DNA from: Zonotrichia leucophrys gambelii
Taxonomy: Eukaryota > Chordata > Aves > Passeriformes > Passerellidae
Reading direction: 5' to 3'
Length of the DNA stretch: 64,000 nt
Assembly: GCF_028769735.1 (NCBI RefSeq)
Contig: NC_088171.1
Span: forward strand, 77,207,216-77,271,215
Shown here: piece by piece, positions 1 to 13,222 of the stretch
How positions within the stretch are numbered: the stretch's first letter is position 1
Layout of the letters: every line of letters begins with the position of its first letter
Program-made: the position numbers and the translations under genes
The notes under the pieces: generated by a model
What the model saw: only the letters and a program-made list of their open reading frames with translations
What the model was told of the DNA's origin: nothing
Database searches by the model: none

Positions 1-85
1 CTTCATTTGAAAAATGTCATTTGGTTTCACATTTAAAAGTTGAAGGCATAGTACTTGAATTCTACAAGTCCACAAATACTGTGGA

Positions 86-670
86 CTTTTTTTGGGGGGG
101 GTTGGGTTTTTTTTAAGTGGCATGTCTAAATATTTAAAGGTCATCTGGGGGAAAATCACATCCAAGAGAAGAGGGAGCTTTCATCAGCCAGATCAGTCTG
201 ACTTTCTTCCAGTGTGCCCAGCTATATCTGAGGTTTCCTGAAGCGTGGCACCGACAGGGGCATTTTGACTTGACAGACCAACCAAGGAAACAGAAAAGCA
301 TGAAAATATTGAAGTTCAGTCCTAGTCCAAAGACATAGGATAAAGTGTTTACCTTGTTTAACTTCATTTAAGTCAACATGAAATTGCACCAAAAAGAAAC
401 TGGCTCTTTTAAGTCAAAACAGCTACATTAAGTCTAATATGTCAAAGTAATAACTGTTTTTCTAAGGAAGCTTTATAGAGTCTGTCAGTTCTATATTGCA
501 AAACATCAGCTCTCGATGTGAAGACTGTTATTTAAATTAACGGTTCAAAATAATTTTGTCAAGGTGATCTAATCTTCTCTGAAGTTATTATGGACTGAAG
601 AACTGGTTGGGGTTTTTTTTGGGTTTTTTTGTTTTGTTTTTGGTTTTGGTTTTTTTTGTTTTTTTTTTTT
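86..670. repeat. T/G-rich low-complexity tracts at 86-114 and 605-670
   Basis: Runs of T broken by runs of G on the + strand make up two tracts. The DNA between them (115-604) is AT-rich with no gene, RNA or transposon that I recognise. Similar T/G tracts recur at 13.1 kb and as the A/C complement at 8.2 kb and 19.8 kb. Confidence 0.8.
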
Positions 671-904
671 AATTCTCATTCCTTCATGAATTTGCCACAC
701 CAGCAGCCAATGTTCTTTACGCTGAACAATGGTGTTGATGAAACCATTTTTTATGTTGATGAAACCATATTTTGTGTGGAACTGCCACTTCTCACTTAAA
801 TGGTTTAGCAGTAATTTTTTTGAGAGAAAATCCAGCCTTGTTCTCGCCTTTCTTTTTTTTTCTTACTTTGGTCATGAATTGGTCTAACATTTCGAAATGC
901 TGGC

Positions 905-1325
905 TGTACCGGGGCCGTGCCGGGGCTGTGCCGGGGCTGCCCGGGCCGGCCCCAGGCGGTGCCAGCGGCTGCAGCGGCCCCAGCGCAGGGCACGGCTGAG
1001 CCCCTGAGCCCCGGGGAAAGCCTGGGCAAGGGAGGGCAAAACGCTGCCCGGCAGCCGGGGCTGAGCCAGGGGAAGCGAGCGAGAAACAGCCCTGCGAGCC
1101 CCGAGGGGATAGCGGGAACAGGGCCGGGGCAGGAGAGACCCGGCAGGAATGGCCCTGCGGCCTGCGAGAGAGCCCGGCCCCGCTGGGCCGGCCCTGCGGC
1201 CCCGGGAATGGACTCACGTTGGGGCAGGGATAATGTGAGGAGAGGGGATCCAGAGGGGGAGCTGCTGAGGGCTGCCCGCTGACCCCCATTCCCCTTGTGC
1301 CTGTGCCCCCAGGGGAGAAGAGTCA
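905..1325. other. Isolated GC- and CpG-rich island in AT-rich intron
   Basis: About 420 bp is strongly GC-rich, with many CG dinucleotides, between AT-rich flanks. The left edge contains three near-identical copies of GTGCCGGGGCT (about 907-940), so part of it may be a short tandem array. Open frames across it on both strands are compositional, proline-, glycine- and alanine-rich, and resemble no protein I know. It could be an unmethylated regulatory CpG island, a recently inserted GC-rich LTR or retrocopy fragment, or a degraded minisatellite. No flanking duplication or poly-A tail was seen. Confidence 0.75.
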
Positions 1326-4249
1326 AGACTGAACGTGATCTTGGAAAAAAGTCAGGTGTGGGGGGAAGTTAGTTCTAAATTTTGCATTTTTTTCCTCAAC
1401 ATGCAACTCTATTTTAATTGCCAGGAAATTTAATTCAATTTCCCAGTGTTAAATGTGTTAGTCAGTGATCTCTCCATTTTCCCCCAGCCTATGAACTCTG
1501 CTACATCTCATTTTCTCCCTCTGTGATCTTAAGAAAGAAGCTAGAGAGAGCAGCTGAGTTGGTGATTAGGAGTCAGCCAAGACTGACTCACCATGAAGAT
1601 GATGTGGTACAACATGCCTGCTCTGTAATTGCAGAAAACTATGTAATATAGCCATATAATTGGTGAAACAACACCAACCCCCAGAAACAGAAATACAAAT
1701 AAATAAACAGAAACTTAAAAAAGAGGTTTTACACCAATTAGATCCATCAGATATAGCAAAGATTTTTATATTAATTGTAGCAAGCAATTTTTATGTTAAT
1801 TATGGTCTTGGTAACTTTTCTTTAAAGGATATTTACCATCTAATTGTAAATCAATAGATAATGAAGCTGAAAGTATGCTGATAAACTCCAGTGTTCATTA
1901 GCATGCCAGTTCCTTCTCAAGTATCTTCTTGACCTTATTTTCAGAGAGGTGCTCATTCATGTTCATTGTGTAACTTTCAACACCTACATGCCTTGTTGTC
2001 TTTTAAAAAATTTTGCTACATCAATTTGCTATTCAATATAGTTTATCAACTCATTCAGGATATATTTGTAAAATTATATATTATATTTTATATTATATAT
2101 TATACATATTATCTGGACGTGGCTTGTTTAAACACTGACAGGAACACTTCTGTTGAATGATTCAAATTGTAGTCTAAATAATTTCATTTACTGTATAACA
2201 AGCTACAAAGGTTTAAAAAGGTGAAGTAAATTGAACATCAAAATCAGGCCTTTTTTCATCTAGATAGACCTATGTGACAAATGAAACCATGCAGAACATG
2301 CTTTTCTGGCCTGCTTTTCTAAGGTGAATATGCTGTAACAGAATAGGAATTTCAGGTCTAGTAGTTTATTAAATACTCTCAAAATGTCTGAGAAGCAGAC
2401 AATTATGAGACTGCAATATTCCTAGACTCAGTGGAGGTAGCCAAGGGTGATTTGTATACCATATTCTGTACAGCTGTAAAGAAAATTATTCCGTTTTGTT
2501 GATTTTGAATGTGGTGCCTTCTCAGCAATTGCTTCTTTGCCTTAGAAGTTACACTGGCTAGATGTTATCCTGCAATTCTCATAGAAAATTTGTATCTAAT
2601 GCCAAATTGTAATTTCTTTTGTTCTAGAACACATGCACATTTTTTAATGGCAATAAAAATGTGGGAGACAATAACAAGTAAAGTAGGAGAAGTAAGGTTT
2701 AAATCTAAGAGTTCTCTGTCATTTCTAATCATATAACATGCAGTCTATGGAACTAAAGTCACAGTGACGAATATTGAGATCAAATATTTTTGTAAAGGTT
2801 TAATTTCTAAAATACTCTAAGTTTTTGTCCTTATTGTAGTGGAAATCTCTGGCCTGTAAAAAAATGAAAGTACTATTTCAGAATGGTTTTTTTAAATTTT
2901 TTTTTTTGCCTAGCTGGATTAGCTCTGGTTAGTCCTTGGAAAGCAGTTGGTTCTCATTTAAATAGTTATTCCCTCAAGTTTATCATCTTCAATTAAAATA
3001 TACTTTAAATAACAATAAGAAGAACTCAAGCCTCTTTGTTTGGAAAGAAAGTGTAGAGGTGAGGTTATGCAGATTATGCACAATGGTTTACAGTCAAGAA
3101 CCTGAGCAGTGATAAATCTTTACATCTGAGATTAGAGAAGAATAATTTTAAAGTCATCTTTGTATTCTTGTGATCTTGGGACCATTTGCTAAAAAGTCTG
3201 TTCTCTCCAGAATTTTGCTGAGGTTTTCTCAAAGATAGGTTGCCTGTATGGAGCTATTCAAGACAGGAGATAGAACTGTTACGGAAATATCTTTGTATCA
3301 GGTCTTCATTTTAGCTCTTCTAATATTTTTTTTTTAATTTTTCATCAGAGTACAAACAAAAAAAAATTCCAATCATCAGAGTTAATAGTTTGTATTCGTA
3401 AACTTACACTTTGGATTTAAGTCAGGCTTAGTGTACAATTAATTTGTGCGGCATGAGATCATTGCATGTCCTTGTCTGTTTTGTTGACAGATATGTGTAA
3501 CCTTAACTGTTGCCAAAGTGTGGGGTTTTTTATTGTCTTCCTGTGAATTTTATTAATGGATACTTAAGCTATCAGTATAAAAAAGGAGAGCTTTTCAAGG
3601 TCTCATATGAAAGACATACTAATAACTACAGTTCTACTGAAGAGATCTTTTCATAATATTCGAAGGTCCCACTTGAGGCATTCTTGTGATACGGATAAAA
3701 GAGCTGCTATCCAACAAACAAACACCCTCCTTTACATTAAGAAAGTCAGGAAAGGGTTTCTGTATATGGTTGCAAAGCAAATAGAAATCTTTATAACTAA
3801 TATGGATTTCCATTGAATATAAATGCCCATAATAAAAATCCATTTTGAAATATATTGTCGATTTTTACCTTTTTTTAGTAAGCTTTTTAATAAATGTTTA
3901 TATATATATGTATATATATATATATATATATATAATACTACTTAGTATTAACTATATTAACTATAAATCTTGATTGTAAAAGTCAGTAGTGGCTTACAGA
4001 AGTATAATTCTGAATTTGGAAATATTACAGAAGCAATGTTTGCACACTCTAGATATATGAATCTTTCTATCTGAATACCTTGGATGGAAATCATGGCAAC
4101 ATAACTTTCAACAAATTAAACAGCATCTGACATCTGTATGTATGTTTCAGATGTAGTATTAAAACTGTGAGAACATCATCATTATCCTGCTGACTGAAAT
4201 AACAAAGTTGCTGATGATGTGTTGAGTGTTCAGATAGATTCTAAGACAG
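1326..4249. other. AT-rich intronic sequence, with a TA microsatellite at 3899-3935
   Basis: No gene, RNA or transposon was recognised. A (TA)n tract interrupted by one TATG unit lies at 3899-3935, and short TA-rich sequence at about 2070-2108. Open frames here are short and without recognisable similarity. Confidence 0.7.
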
Positions 4250-5560
4250 GAAAATTGCAGCAATGATGGGAGACTTCACTTACTCCCTGGAACACAGGTT
4301 GAATTTTACATTGAGCTTGAACCCTAATATCAAAAGGTTGTAGGCATAAAAAATATCTGCCTCAGAAGTTATCTAGTCATCAATCTAAAAAAGAGGAGCT
4401 AAATCAAAATTTAAGCAATGCGTGAAGCTAATGCAAAATACCCAACACAAAGACATGAAGGGCTAAAGGAGGTTGGGATGACCAAATCATACAGTAGTGA
4501 GGGCAAATAAAGATGTAGCCTTTAAAAAAATCTGTTTCCAAATGAGAGAAATAGAAAGGATTGAGAAATGTTACATGTGAAGCAAAAAAATGCATTAAAG
4601 TGATTTTGAGGAAAAACTGTCAATAAAAAAATTCTTCTTTAGAAATACGAGGATCTGGAACCCTACCAGAGGCTTCTGTAACAGAAGACACTTCTGAGAC
4701 ATAAAAAACCTAAAGAAAAAAAAAAAACAAGACTGTTGCAGAAAAGCTAAAAGTATGCTTTTTAATCTCTTTAGGAGACCTTGAACAGTTATTTTATGAG
4801 GAATGTATCAAAGGTGAAGTCTTAGACTGAGACATTGTGGGAGAGACTCTGGAGAAAATCAACAAATGAACAGTAATTATCACACATACCTGCTGCAGTA
4901 ACCCAGGAAGAAATACCTAAACAAATAACTTTGGCATATAGATATATAAAACTACTTTGGTGCCTGAGGACCAAAGTGTGCAGTTATAGCAACACAGTAA
5001 ACAAACAAAAAACAAAGTAATCCCCAAAACTTTCATGTGAGGAAAAGCAATACCACTTAACATTTTAAACTATTTGTGGGAAGCAGGTAGGTGACAAATA
5101 TTTATTCATTATTTGAAACTGAGAAGAAAAAGGGACAGACCAACCATAATGAAGTCTAGTAGAAAGACCTTCCAAGAATGACTGAAATTCAGTACAGATA
5201 AAGATAGAATGAGGCACATGAGAAGCAACTGAGTTGAGTAGTTTTAACTGCATTAACAGTTACCACTCATTAAAAGGACTGTGAGGTTCTATGATCTCTA
5301 AGATAAAACTCCATCATCTAAGTGCTTGGAAATAATCCAATGAACGAACTGAATATTAGAAATCATTGGGAAAGGAAAAATCCCCCACGAGTAACTCTTT
5401 AAAACCACAGTGCACCTGTACCTCAAATGCAAATCACGGTTTTCATATTCTTATCTCTTTCCACAGCAAAAGAGATATTTCAGAGAAGAGCTACCAGGCT
5501 GATGTAAAGCATAGAACAGTCTCTGTATGAGAAGAGACTAATTAGGTTATTAGCTACATT
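4250..5560 (+). mobile_element. Highly decayed CR1/L3-like LINE relic, sense
   Basis: The clearest part is about 5400-5550, where the sequence follows the C-terminal reverse-transcriptase region of old CR1/L3 elements: a segment resembling a tyrosine/valine-rich block, then AAAAGAGATATTTCAGAGAA, then an alignment to the arginine-rich 'ERLKRLG' block near TATGAGAAGAGACTAATTAG. Near 4265 a GGAGACTTCA segment could be the endonuclease GDFN motif. All frames are broken. The extent is approximate and the similarity is from memory. Confidence 0.45.
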
Positions 5561-7073
5561 ATTTGATAAAATCCATATTTTCAATTAACAGCTTCATTTC
5601 TGGAATTTTTTATATGCTTTTATAGCTGTTGTTTTTCTGGGTACAGGATTTTTTATGGGAAATTATGGCTTTGGAAGTAGTATAATAAACACCTGAACAG
5701 GGGAGGACTCTTCTGGCTGAAATAAGATGAAGTGGGTTGGGTAGTGACCTAGACAGTTTTAAGTAATATAGTAGTATGAATCAGGAATGGATTTTTACTT
5801 TCTTTCCCTTCTCTCCAACAAGCAGTAAGAGTCATACTAAGCTGCCAAAATCATAAAACCCAAAAGCAAAAAATAAAAAAGAAAAAAAAAAAAAGACCAA
5901 CTAAAAAAGAAAGGTTGAACGCCTAAAAATAAAGGAAACAAACAATGCAGTTGTTCATGTATGAAATTGGTGAACTGCTTAGTATAGCATTATTTGATAT
6001 TTAATGATGCCACATCAGTGCTCCTAATTAGTCTCTCAATAATGAATTGAGGTAAGTCATCAGGTAAAAATTATGGCACATTGACAGAAAGGCCATGCAT
6101 TCAATAAATCAGAGCAGTATGTCCACAAATACAGGTAGCTCAGATAAATGCTAACAAAAAGCACTTTTGCCTGTCACACACCTGTATCACAAGTGTTTGT
6201 TGTGATACTAAATATTATTCCAAGCTTGACTGTGTCAGAGAATATCAGTGATGAATTCAGAATTTCCAGTCCATCCTCCTTTCTTAGAAAACCTTTCCTC
6301 TACATGTCTAAAAGACTACTAGCAAGTCTTGTTTTACATTTTACTTGGAAGAAATAGTTTCTCGATTTTCTGTCTACATTGCATGAAAACATAGTGACAT
6401 GATTCTTTCCAAGAACAAGGAATAGTTTTCATACTTAAAGAACACTGGCAGTTTACTCATCCAAAGTTTATTTAATCATTAATCATAAAGACAGTGTAAA
6501 ATTTTAATGTAGGTTACGGGTAAAGGCTGAAATATGTGCAGTATATGGTTGTATTTCTTTAAATATTGACAACAGTTGTGTGGGGAAATGAAAAGTCCAA
6601 CCCAAAACAAAAAAAAAAACTCTTCTGTCTCACAAGTGCTAGTGATACTCAGTAGCTCCAGTTTAGTGCATTGTTTAGGAATTAAATAATATTGTTTTCT
6701 TGTTTGATTTGTTTCTTTCCAGTTTTGACTTTGGGGTATCGGTTAGAAAATCAGATGCCACTGAGAAGCCTCTGTATATGAACCCTAAACCAGTGACACC
6801 CAGAGTCCACTTACTTCTATGTATTTATTCAAAATAAAAAAACTTTTAGGGGAAAAGTCTGTAATTTGTTCTTAGCTTTGGCAACCTTCTTACTTATAGA
6901 GCTATTAACTTTTACCTTAGACTCTACTGTCTTTCATGTATTATGTATTACTTTTCTCTTGGTGAATCAACTGCAGAGAGTGATAGTTTTTATTAAAGTG
7001 ACACCTCTGCATCCCTCAATTATACTTCTCTAACTTTAATGGGGATAGTGATAATTATTAATGTGGTTAATAT
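5561..7073. other. AT-rich intronic sequence without recognised features
   Basis: Only an A-rich run at 5875-5894 and ordinary AT-rich sequence were seen. Confidence 0.65.
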
Positions 7074-7833
7074 AATCACAGAATCACAGAATATGCTGAG
7101 TTGGATAGGACCCACTACGATCATCCAAGTCCAACTCCTGGTTCTGCCCAGGAACATCCCAAGAGTCACACCATGTACCTGAGAGCATTGTCCAGACACT
7201 TCTTGAACTCTGTCAGGGTTGGTGCTGTGACCACCTCCCTGGGGAATGGTTCCAGTGCCCAAACACCCTCTTGAGTGAGGAACCTTTTCCTAATATCCAG
7301 CCTACACCTCCCCTGACACAATTTCAGGCCATTCCCTCAGGTCCTGATACACTGATCACCACAGAGAAGAGATCACTATCGGTCCTTCCTCTTCCCCTCA
7401 AGGAAGTTGTAACTGCAAAGAGATCTCCCCTCAGTCTCCTCTTCTCCAGGCTGAACAGACCAGGTGATCTCAGCTGCTCCTCGTACGGCTTTCCCTCAAG
7501 GCCCTTCATCATCTTCATAGATTCCTTTTGACACTCTCTAACAGCTCAATGTTTTTCTTACATTGCAGCAACCAGAACTGCCCCCAGCACTCGAGGTGAG
7601 GCTGCCCCAGCTCAGAGCAGAGCAGGACAATCCCCTCCCCTGCCCAGCTGGCCATGCTGTGCCTGATGGCCCCCAGGACAGGGTTGGCCCTCCTGGCTGC
7701 CAGGGCACTGCTGGCTCATGTCCAACTTGCCATTGACCAGGACCTCCAGGTCTCTTTCTGCAGCACTGATTTCCAGCATTTCATTCCCTAGTCTGTCTAA
7801 ACATCCAGGGTTTCCTCATTCCAGGTGCATAAG
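7074..7833 (-). mobile_element. CR1 LINE, 5'-truncated, 3' end of ORF2 and 3'UTR
   Basis: This is a reverse-oriented CR1 copy of about 760 bp. Its 3' end lies at 7074-7092, where ATCACAGA is repeated, the complement of the octamer tail of CR1. Moving to higher coordinates, the complement of the conserved 3' region appears (about 7100-7280), then the segment encoding the arginine-leucine-rich C-terminus of the reverse transcriptase (about 7420-7530), then the sequence encoding the block just after the catalytic region. Reading frames are broken, so it is a dead 5'-truncated insertion. It is one of the better-preserved CR1 copies here. Confidence 0.9.
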
Positions 7834-8159
7834 GTATGCATAAAACCTAATTAGACAGCATATACAAGTGTACTTGAGTGGAAATCAGATGGTTAATGTT
7901 TCTGATTCCTTCACAAAAAAAGTTATTAAGTAGAAATATTTTTCTCTGTCAGCCCTTTGTAGCAAACCATGATTTAAAAAGCCCTAGGTAGAAATGTGAT
8001 GCAAGTGTCAAGACACAGGCAGCCCAGAGGGAATGTAGAAGTTTCCCTTCTGGCCCAGTAGATAATGAGTAAGTTAAATTTCTTGAAAATTGATAGACCC
8101 ATTTCTGATATCTATAATAAATATCCTTCCCATCCTCCTCCCCTCCTTCCCAGCCCTGC

Positions 8160-8264
8160 AAAAAAAAAAAAAAAAAAACAAAAAAAAAACCAAAACCAAA
8201 GCCAACAAAACACAACAAAAAAACCCCAAACCAAACCAAACCAAACAAAACACAACCAACAACC
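8160..8264. repeat. A-rich and (CCAAA)n-like low-complexity tract
   Basis: Nineteen A residues are followed by A runs spaced by CC or C. It could include a degenerated poly-A tail, but no retrocopy was recognised next to it. Confidence 0.85.
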
Positions 8265-11200
8265 TGAGAATTTACAACTGTAATAACACAATACTCTTTT
8301 TCCAAAAAATTATCTGTAATGTTTTAGTTCTTGAATACCAAGTGCAGAAAAGGAATCTTCTCTATGTGGGAGGGTGTTCCAGTTTGTCAGCCCTCCTGAT
8401 TTACCTTGAATAAACTTCTTTTGAAATGTTTCTAATTTCTCATGGTATTCCCCTCTGTTGAATTGTTGCCAGTTACTTTATTTTCTAACACCTGCATACC
8501 TCCCCCATTGTCAGTACTATCAAGGAAGTGGAGGCAAAATTAAAAGTCTGTTCATAATCTGCAGAAATGCTTTGTCCTCAGCCTTCATTATTCAGCTGGA
8601 TTCCATTCACTTAAAATTTCTCACATTGCAGTTTCCACTTTCCAGATTCCTTCTTCTTATCTTTCTTTGCCTTGTTTCATGTGTAACTCCAAAGGATCAC
8701 CTTGCTCTAACTTCTTGTGGGCCCTTTGGAGGCTAAGAGGATTCAGTCTTCACATTACTGCAGCTCCTCTGGCACTTTGTGGAAGATTATATAAATATGT
8801 GAGCATTATGTGTGTGGGCACCAGAAGCTGAAGGAAAGCTATTCAATGCACCTTTCTTCAAATCTTTTTCATTCTGAAAAGTACTAAATAGGAAGATAAT
8901 GTATGTTTCAAGACTGTATGTTGCATTAATATATTACAGCTACATGTACTGCTGAAGGGGAGCAGGAATGGCTAAAGGAATAGCTAAAGAAATGATTTTG
9001 GTTTGTATTGCCTACAGTCTTGCATCCAAAGATATCAATTAATTCACCTTCACAGCATTTTTCTGAATCTTAAGATTAGTTCACCTATATCAAGAAACTC
9101 CTTCTCCCCATTCAAGCATCTATTATATAAAAGGAAAAAAAAATTAAAAATATGTACACATGGAGTGGCTTCTATTTTCCTGGATTTTGTCACCACAACA
9201 GACAAATGAATTTTACATCAGACAGATGCAGGCTTGCTATCTATGTCTATTCTAATATGTCTGAAGGCATAAACCAATAACACAAAACAAGGGACTTTAG
9301 CAAGCAGAGTTTTATCCTGAAGTGTTCATCACTCCACTGAAGCCTATAATTAACAGGTAGTCATGCAGGATAAAAGGGAGCTCTGCACCTCCCATTTCCT
9401 TGTTTTCTTCTTCTTTGTGAAGATTTTGTGCAGAGAGAAAGATGTATCTCTATTGTCTTGTTAAGAGAACCGAAGCACTAAAGTGTTGGAGATCTGCAGC
9501 TTTCTAGAGAGTAGGTGTAGCATCTCCTATGATAATTAATAACATCTAATGTACCATTAACATATTATAGAATTTTATGCAGGTACACTGAGTTTCTGAG
9601 AAAACTCTAGCAATCTACCCTAATGTGACAATAATCTGAATTTCACAGACTTCCTTCTCAGATGGTAAAAAATAGCAATTCATTGGATGTTTTTCTCTAA
9701 ATTGTATTGTATGATTTTGACACATTTGTAGGAAATTGTATACAATGTAATTGTATGTTGAAATCCTTGTACTAGCTGGTGTTTGTTTCATGCACCCTCT
9801 GAGGCATTTTTAATATAAACCAGTTATTAATTTAGCATGTGAAGCTCTCCCAGGGGGGAAAACATGACTCAGCTTGGAATAGTAAGATGTCTTATGGAAG
9901 CATATGTGGTTATAAGGTGACATGTAGAGTTTGGTTTCTCTTCTGCTAGCCATTGAATAATATCACATGTGGAGCAATAGTGCGTTGGAAATACAGAACA
10001 AAGCTTACAGGAGCAAGACAAAGTGCAAGTGTAGAAAGATCCAAGGGGTCACTATGCAGCATCTGTAGAGTGTAATCTCAGATCAGACAGATTTCAGGCA
10101 TGAAATGGCAGTAAACTTGTTTGGTTAAGATATCCCATCCCTTTTTTGATTGCCTTCCACTTTGGGTCAGCGCTTTAAGTCCTGTCCCTTTTGCCAGAAG
10201 ATGTCTTTATGCTTTGTATTAGTTATAGGAGATGTTTGAATTTTGAAACAGATTAAAATGTTTACCTATGAGTATAAAATGGATGGCTTGTGTTTAACAC
10301 CTATGGAAAACAATTTTTGTAATTCTTTTGAAGTTCCCATACCTGCCGATCACTAAGATTTATTTTTTTTCCTTGTTCCTTTTCAAGTTAAAACAAAAGA
10401 AGTGCAAATCTGAGGTATTAGAGTTCTGAAAAAAATAAAATTAAAATATTAAAGTTTTGGGCTTCATCATAATCAGTATTTCTGAGAATTTCACAGAACC
10501 CTGACTGACTTCAGAAAATTTCCTAAGCATCAAATCAATGCTTTATGGTTTTGTTAACATTCAGCTGACAGTCAAAAGCTAAATTTGGAGATGACTTTTG
10601 TTTGATAGGTCTTTGTTATGTGGCAGTAGCAGAATCTGGATGAGGTAATGGATAAAAGAATTCATATAGTTAGAATTTCAGAGTGTAAAGGAACAATTCT
10701 CACCATTCTGCAGAGGTGGGATGCCCAGCAGAGGATGCGCTGAGAACCTGTGTGGCTGGATTAATTGTGCATGTGATACATACAACAAATAGAACTTGAT
10801 TAATTAATTATCACTTTTGTTGAATATGAGAGTTGCAAATGTCTTGATTTATGGCCTTTAATAGTGAATTTTGTTTCCTGACAAGGAGGTAAATTGAGAA
10901 CCAAAGACATTAGTTCGTACATGTTTATGAATCTCTACATGAGGGAGGAGAAATAAGCCCCCATTCTAACCTGTATTTAACTATATGACTGCAAAATTAA
11001 ATGCATATTTTAGGAGGAGAGTTTTTCTTTTCCGGCTGAAACTAAACAGACGTGTGACAAGAAGGCCAGTTTCAAATTCTGCATAGGTTTCACTGTTCCT
11101 TTTTGTTTCTCATTCTGTCAAAGGTGTCAAGAATATTTTTATGGGTCAGATTCTGACATGACATTTTTACATTGGATTATCTTCTGTAGAGCTACTTTAT

Positions 11201-12308
11201 TTTGCTGATCAGCGTCTTTAAATTTTGGATGCTTACTTTTATTGTTTCCTCTTTTGTTTTCGCAAATGCTCATCATGTTGAAATAAGTTAAACTGCCTGT
11301 TAATATCTTCCTCTTCCTCTGCCTTGAGGGTTTATATGGTATTCTGAGTACAGGGTGGCAGTGGAGGGAGGCAGCAACTGGAGTCAGAAGGTGGAGCAGC
11401 AGATAGCCCTGCAAAAGGACCCTGCTGAGTCCCTAAGCAGACTCTAAGGTCTCAGGCTGCCGTGAGGAGCAGTGCAGAAGTGCATTCTCTCATAGCTTAG
11501 GGCAGCCAGAACAACACCACAGTGATCAATAGCGAGTCGTTGCACAAGACAGGTAGAGAGAACCAGGAACAATTATGTGCAAAATAACTTGGCAAGTTGG
11601 AAATAACAGCCAGAATTGGAGGCATGAGGACTGTGAAAGGAGAGTAAGACTACAAGTGACTAGTGTTAGCTTCACTATTTATTTACCATTAAGTTACCCA
11701 CTGCAATTTTGAGCCATAATTTAGCCACAATTGAACCATAATTTAAATTACACTGTAGGTCTCTGAGATCTTTGGATTTCCAGAACAATGGAAAGGATTA
11801 TTAATTAACTAAGTCTTGGCACTGTTTCATCTTAAATTGTATCTATTAGTTGAGTAGTTCTACTGACTGGCATTTTATTCACAGTTTTAATATTGCCTTT
11901 TTACAAAAAGTTAAAAATTATAAAATACGAGGTTTAGTGTATTAAGCAGTGTACAAATATCCAAGAGCTTTAGATTTTTTCCTTTCTGTTCTGCTTTGTA
12001 GCTCCAAAGGAGAAAGAAGTTTTTGTTATGATTTGCTTAAAAATGAGAAAATATGAAACTCATAGAAATGGGAGGATTCCCAATTATTTAGGAAAGTTTC
12101 CTCACTTTGTTGAAATGATGGACAGGAGATAAAATTACACATATAGCGAGTATGTAACTCTATGAGCTCAAAATATACTATTTTATTTAAAAGTTCCTCC
12201 ATAGCTGTCACCTCAGTAAATATTTCTTTTGTCTTTTCCACAAATGATGAATTTCTTCTGATTTCCTTGTATTGTGTGTTTGCAGAGTACAGCAGAATAT
12301 TGCCTGTT

Positions 12309-12315
12309 ATGTGTG

Positions 12316-12349
<34 letters not shown>
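12309..12349. repeat. Compound (TA)n(TG)n microsatellite
   Basis: GTGTG, then alternating TA, then about ten TG units on the + strand. It is probably length-polymorphic. Confidence 0.9.
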
Positions 12350-13082
12350 ATTCAGAAAGACAAATAATTAGCACATGATAAATTCTCTAACTGAGAAGTA
12401 AAACATAACAGTTCTCTAACATTAGTGGTATGATCACACATTTTTTTTTTTTTGTATTTAAGCCCTTTATTCATATGGGGCTAATCCTAAACATAAGTAG
12501 CTATTTAAATAACTATAATAAAATGAATAAATCTGTCATTTTTCAAGACTTACACCTCTTTAGAAATTTGAAGTAGAAACTACCCGCCTTGTTTCTATGC
12601 TTGCGGGTTTTTCTTGCAGATTTTGTTTGATTCACAAAAATATGTTATGGTAGTATTTCAGCACTCCTGTCTGCCAGATAAATTAAGTGTTGCTGATGTG
12701 TAATGAAATAATGATTCTCTGAAAAAAAATAGACCCTTTTTCTACCCTTTATAAATGCCACCTTTAAAAGTTAGAGTCTAATTTATTCATAGAATTGAAC
12801 CTTTACTTTTCCCTAATCAAGGGAGTATAACAGATTGAAAGGAGATGATTTATACATGAAATAGCCAAAATGCTTTTTAACAATTAGAAATCAACAGAAT
12901 TTTAGGTCAAGAAGAAACATCAAAAGGCCATTCATTCCATAATGGGAGGCTGTTACGGGACCAGCTAAGACCAAACTTTTTCTAACAGAGTTTTGTCTAC
13001 CCTGTCTCATTTAATCAGTAATCTTTTCCATCATCTTGTTCATTTCTTTATTCATTTGTTCATTCATTTTCTCTCATGTTTT

Positions 13083-13222
13083 CATTTTTTGTGTGTTTTT
13101 GTGGGGCTTTTTTGGGGGGTGTACGGTTCTGCTGGGGTTTTTCTGCTTTTTGTTCTATTTTGGTGTTATTGTTTGGTGGTTTTTTGCTTCTTTTGGATGG
13201 TTGTTTGGTGGGTTGTTTTGTG
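13083..13222. repeat. T/G-rich low-complexity tract
   Basis: About 140 bp consist of T runs broken by G and GG. Long open frames on both strands here are compositional artefacts. Confidence 0.85.

Larger units (their letters stand above)
7834..13082. other. AT-rich intronic sequence with A/C-rich and TA/TG repeats
   Basis: A-rich then CCAAA-type low-complexity sequence occupies 8160-8264, and a compound (TA)n(TG)n microsatellite occupies 12309-12349. No gene or transposon was recognised in the rest, including the moderately GC-rich stretch at about 11330-11560. Open frames over the A/C tract are compositional. Confidence 0.7.

Noticed and set aside
792..1326. Overlapping proline/alanine-rich open frames of 120-170 codons on both strands
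   Set aside because: They follow only from the GC-rich composition of the island; no start context, splice sites or homology.
8065..8413. Lysine/asparagine-rich and phenylalanine-rich open frames
   Set aside because: Products of the A/C low-complexity tract on the two strands.
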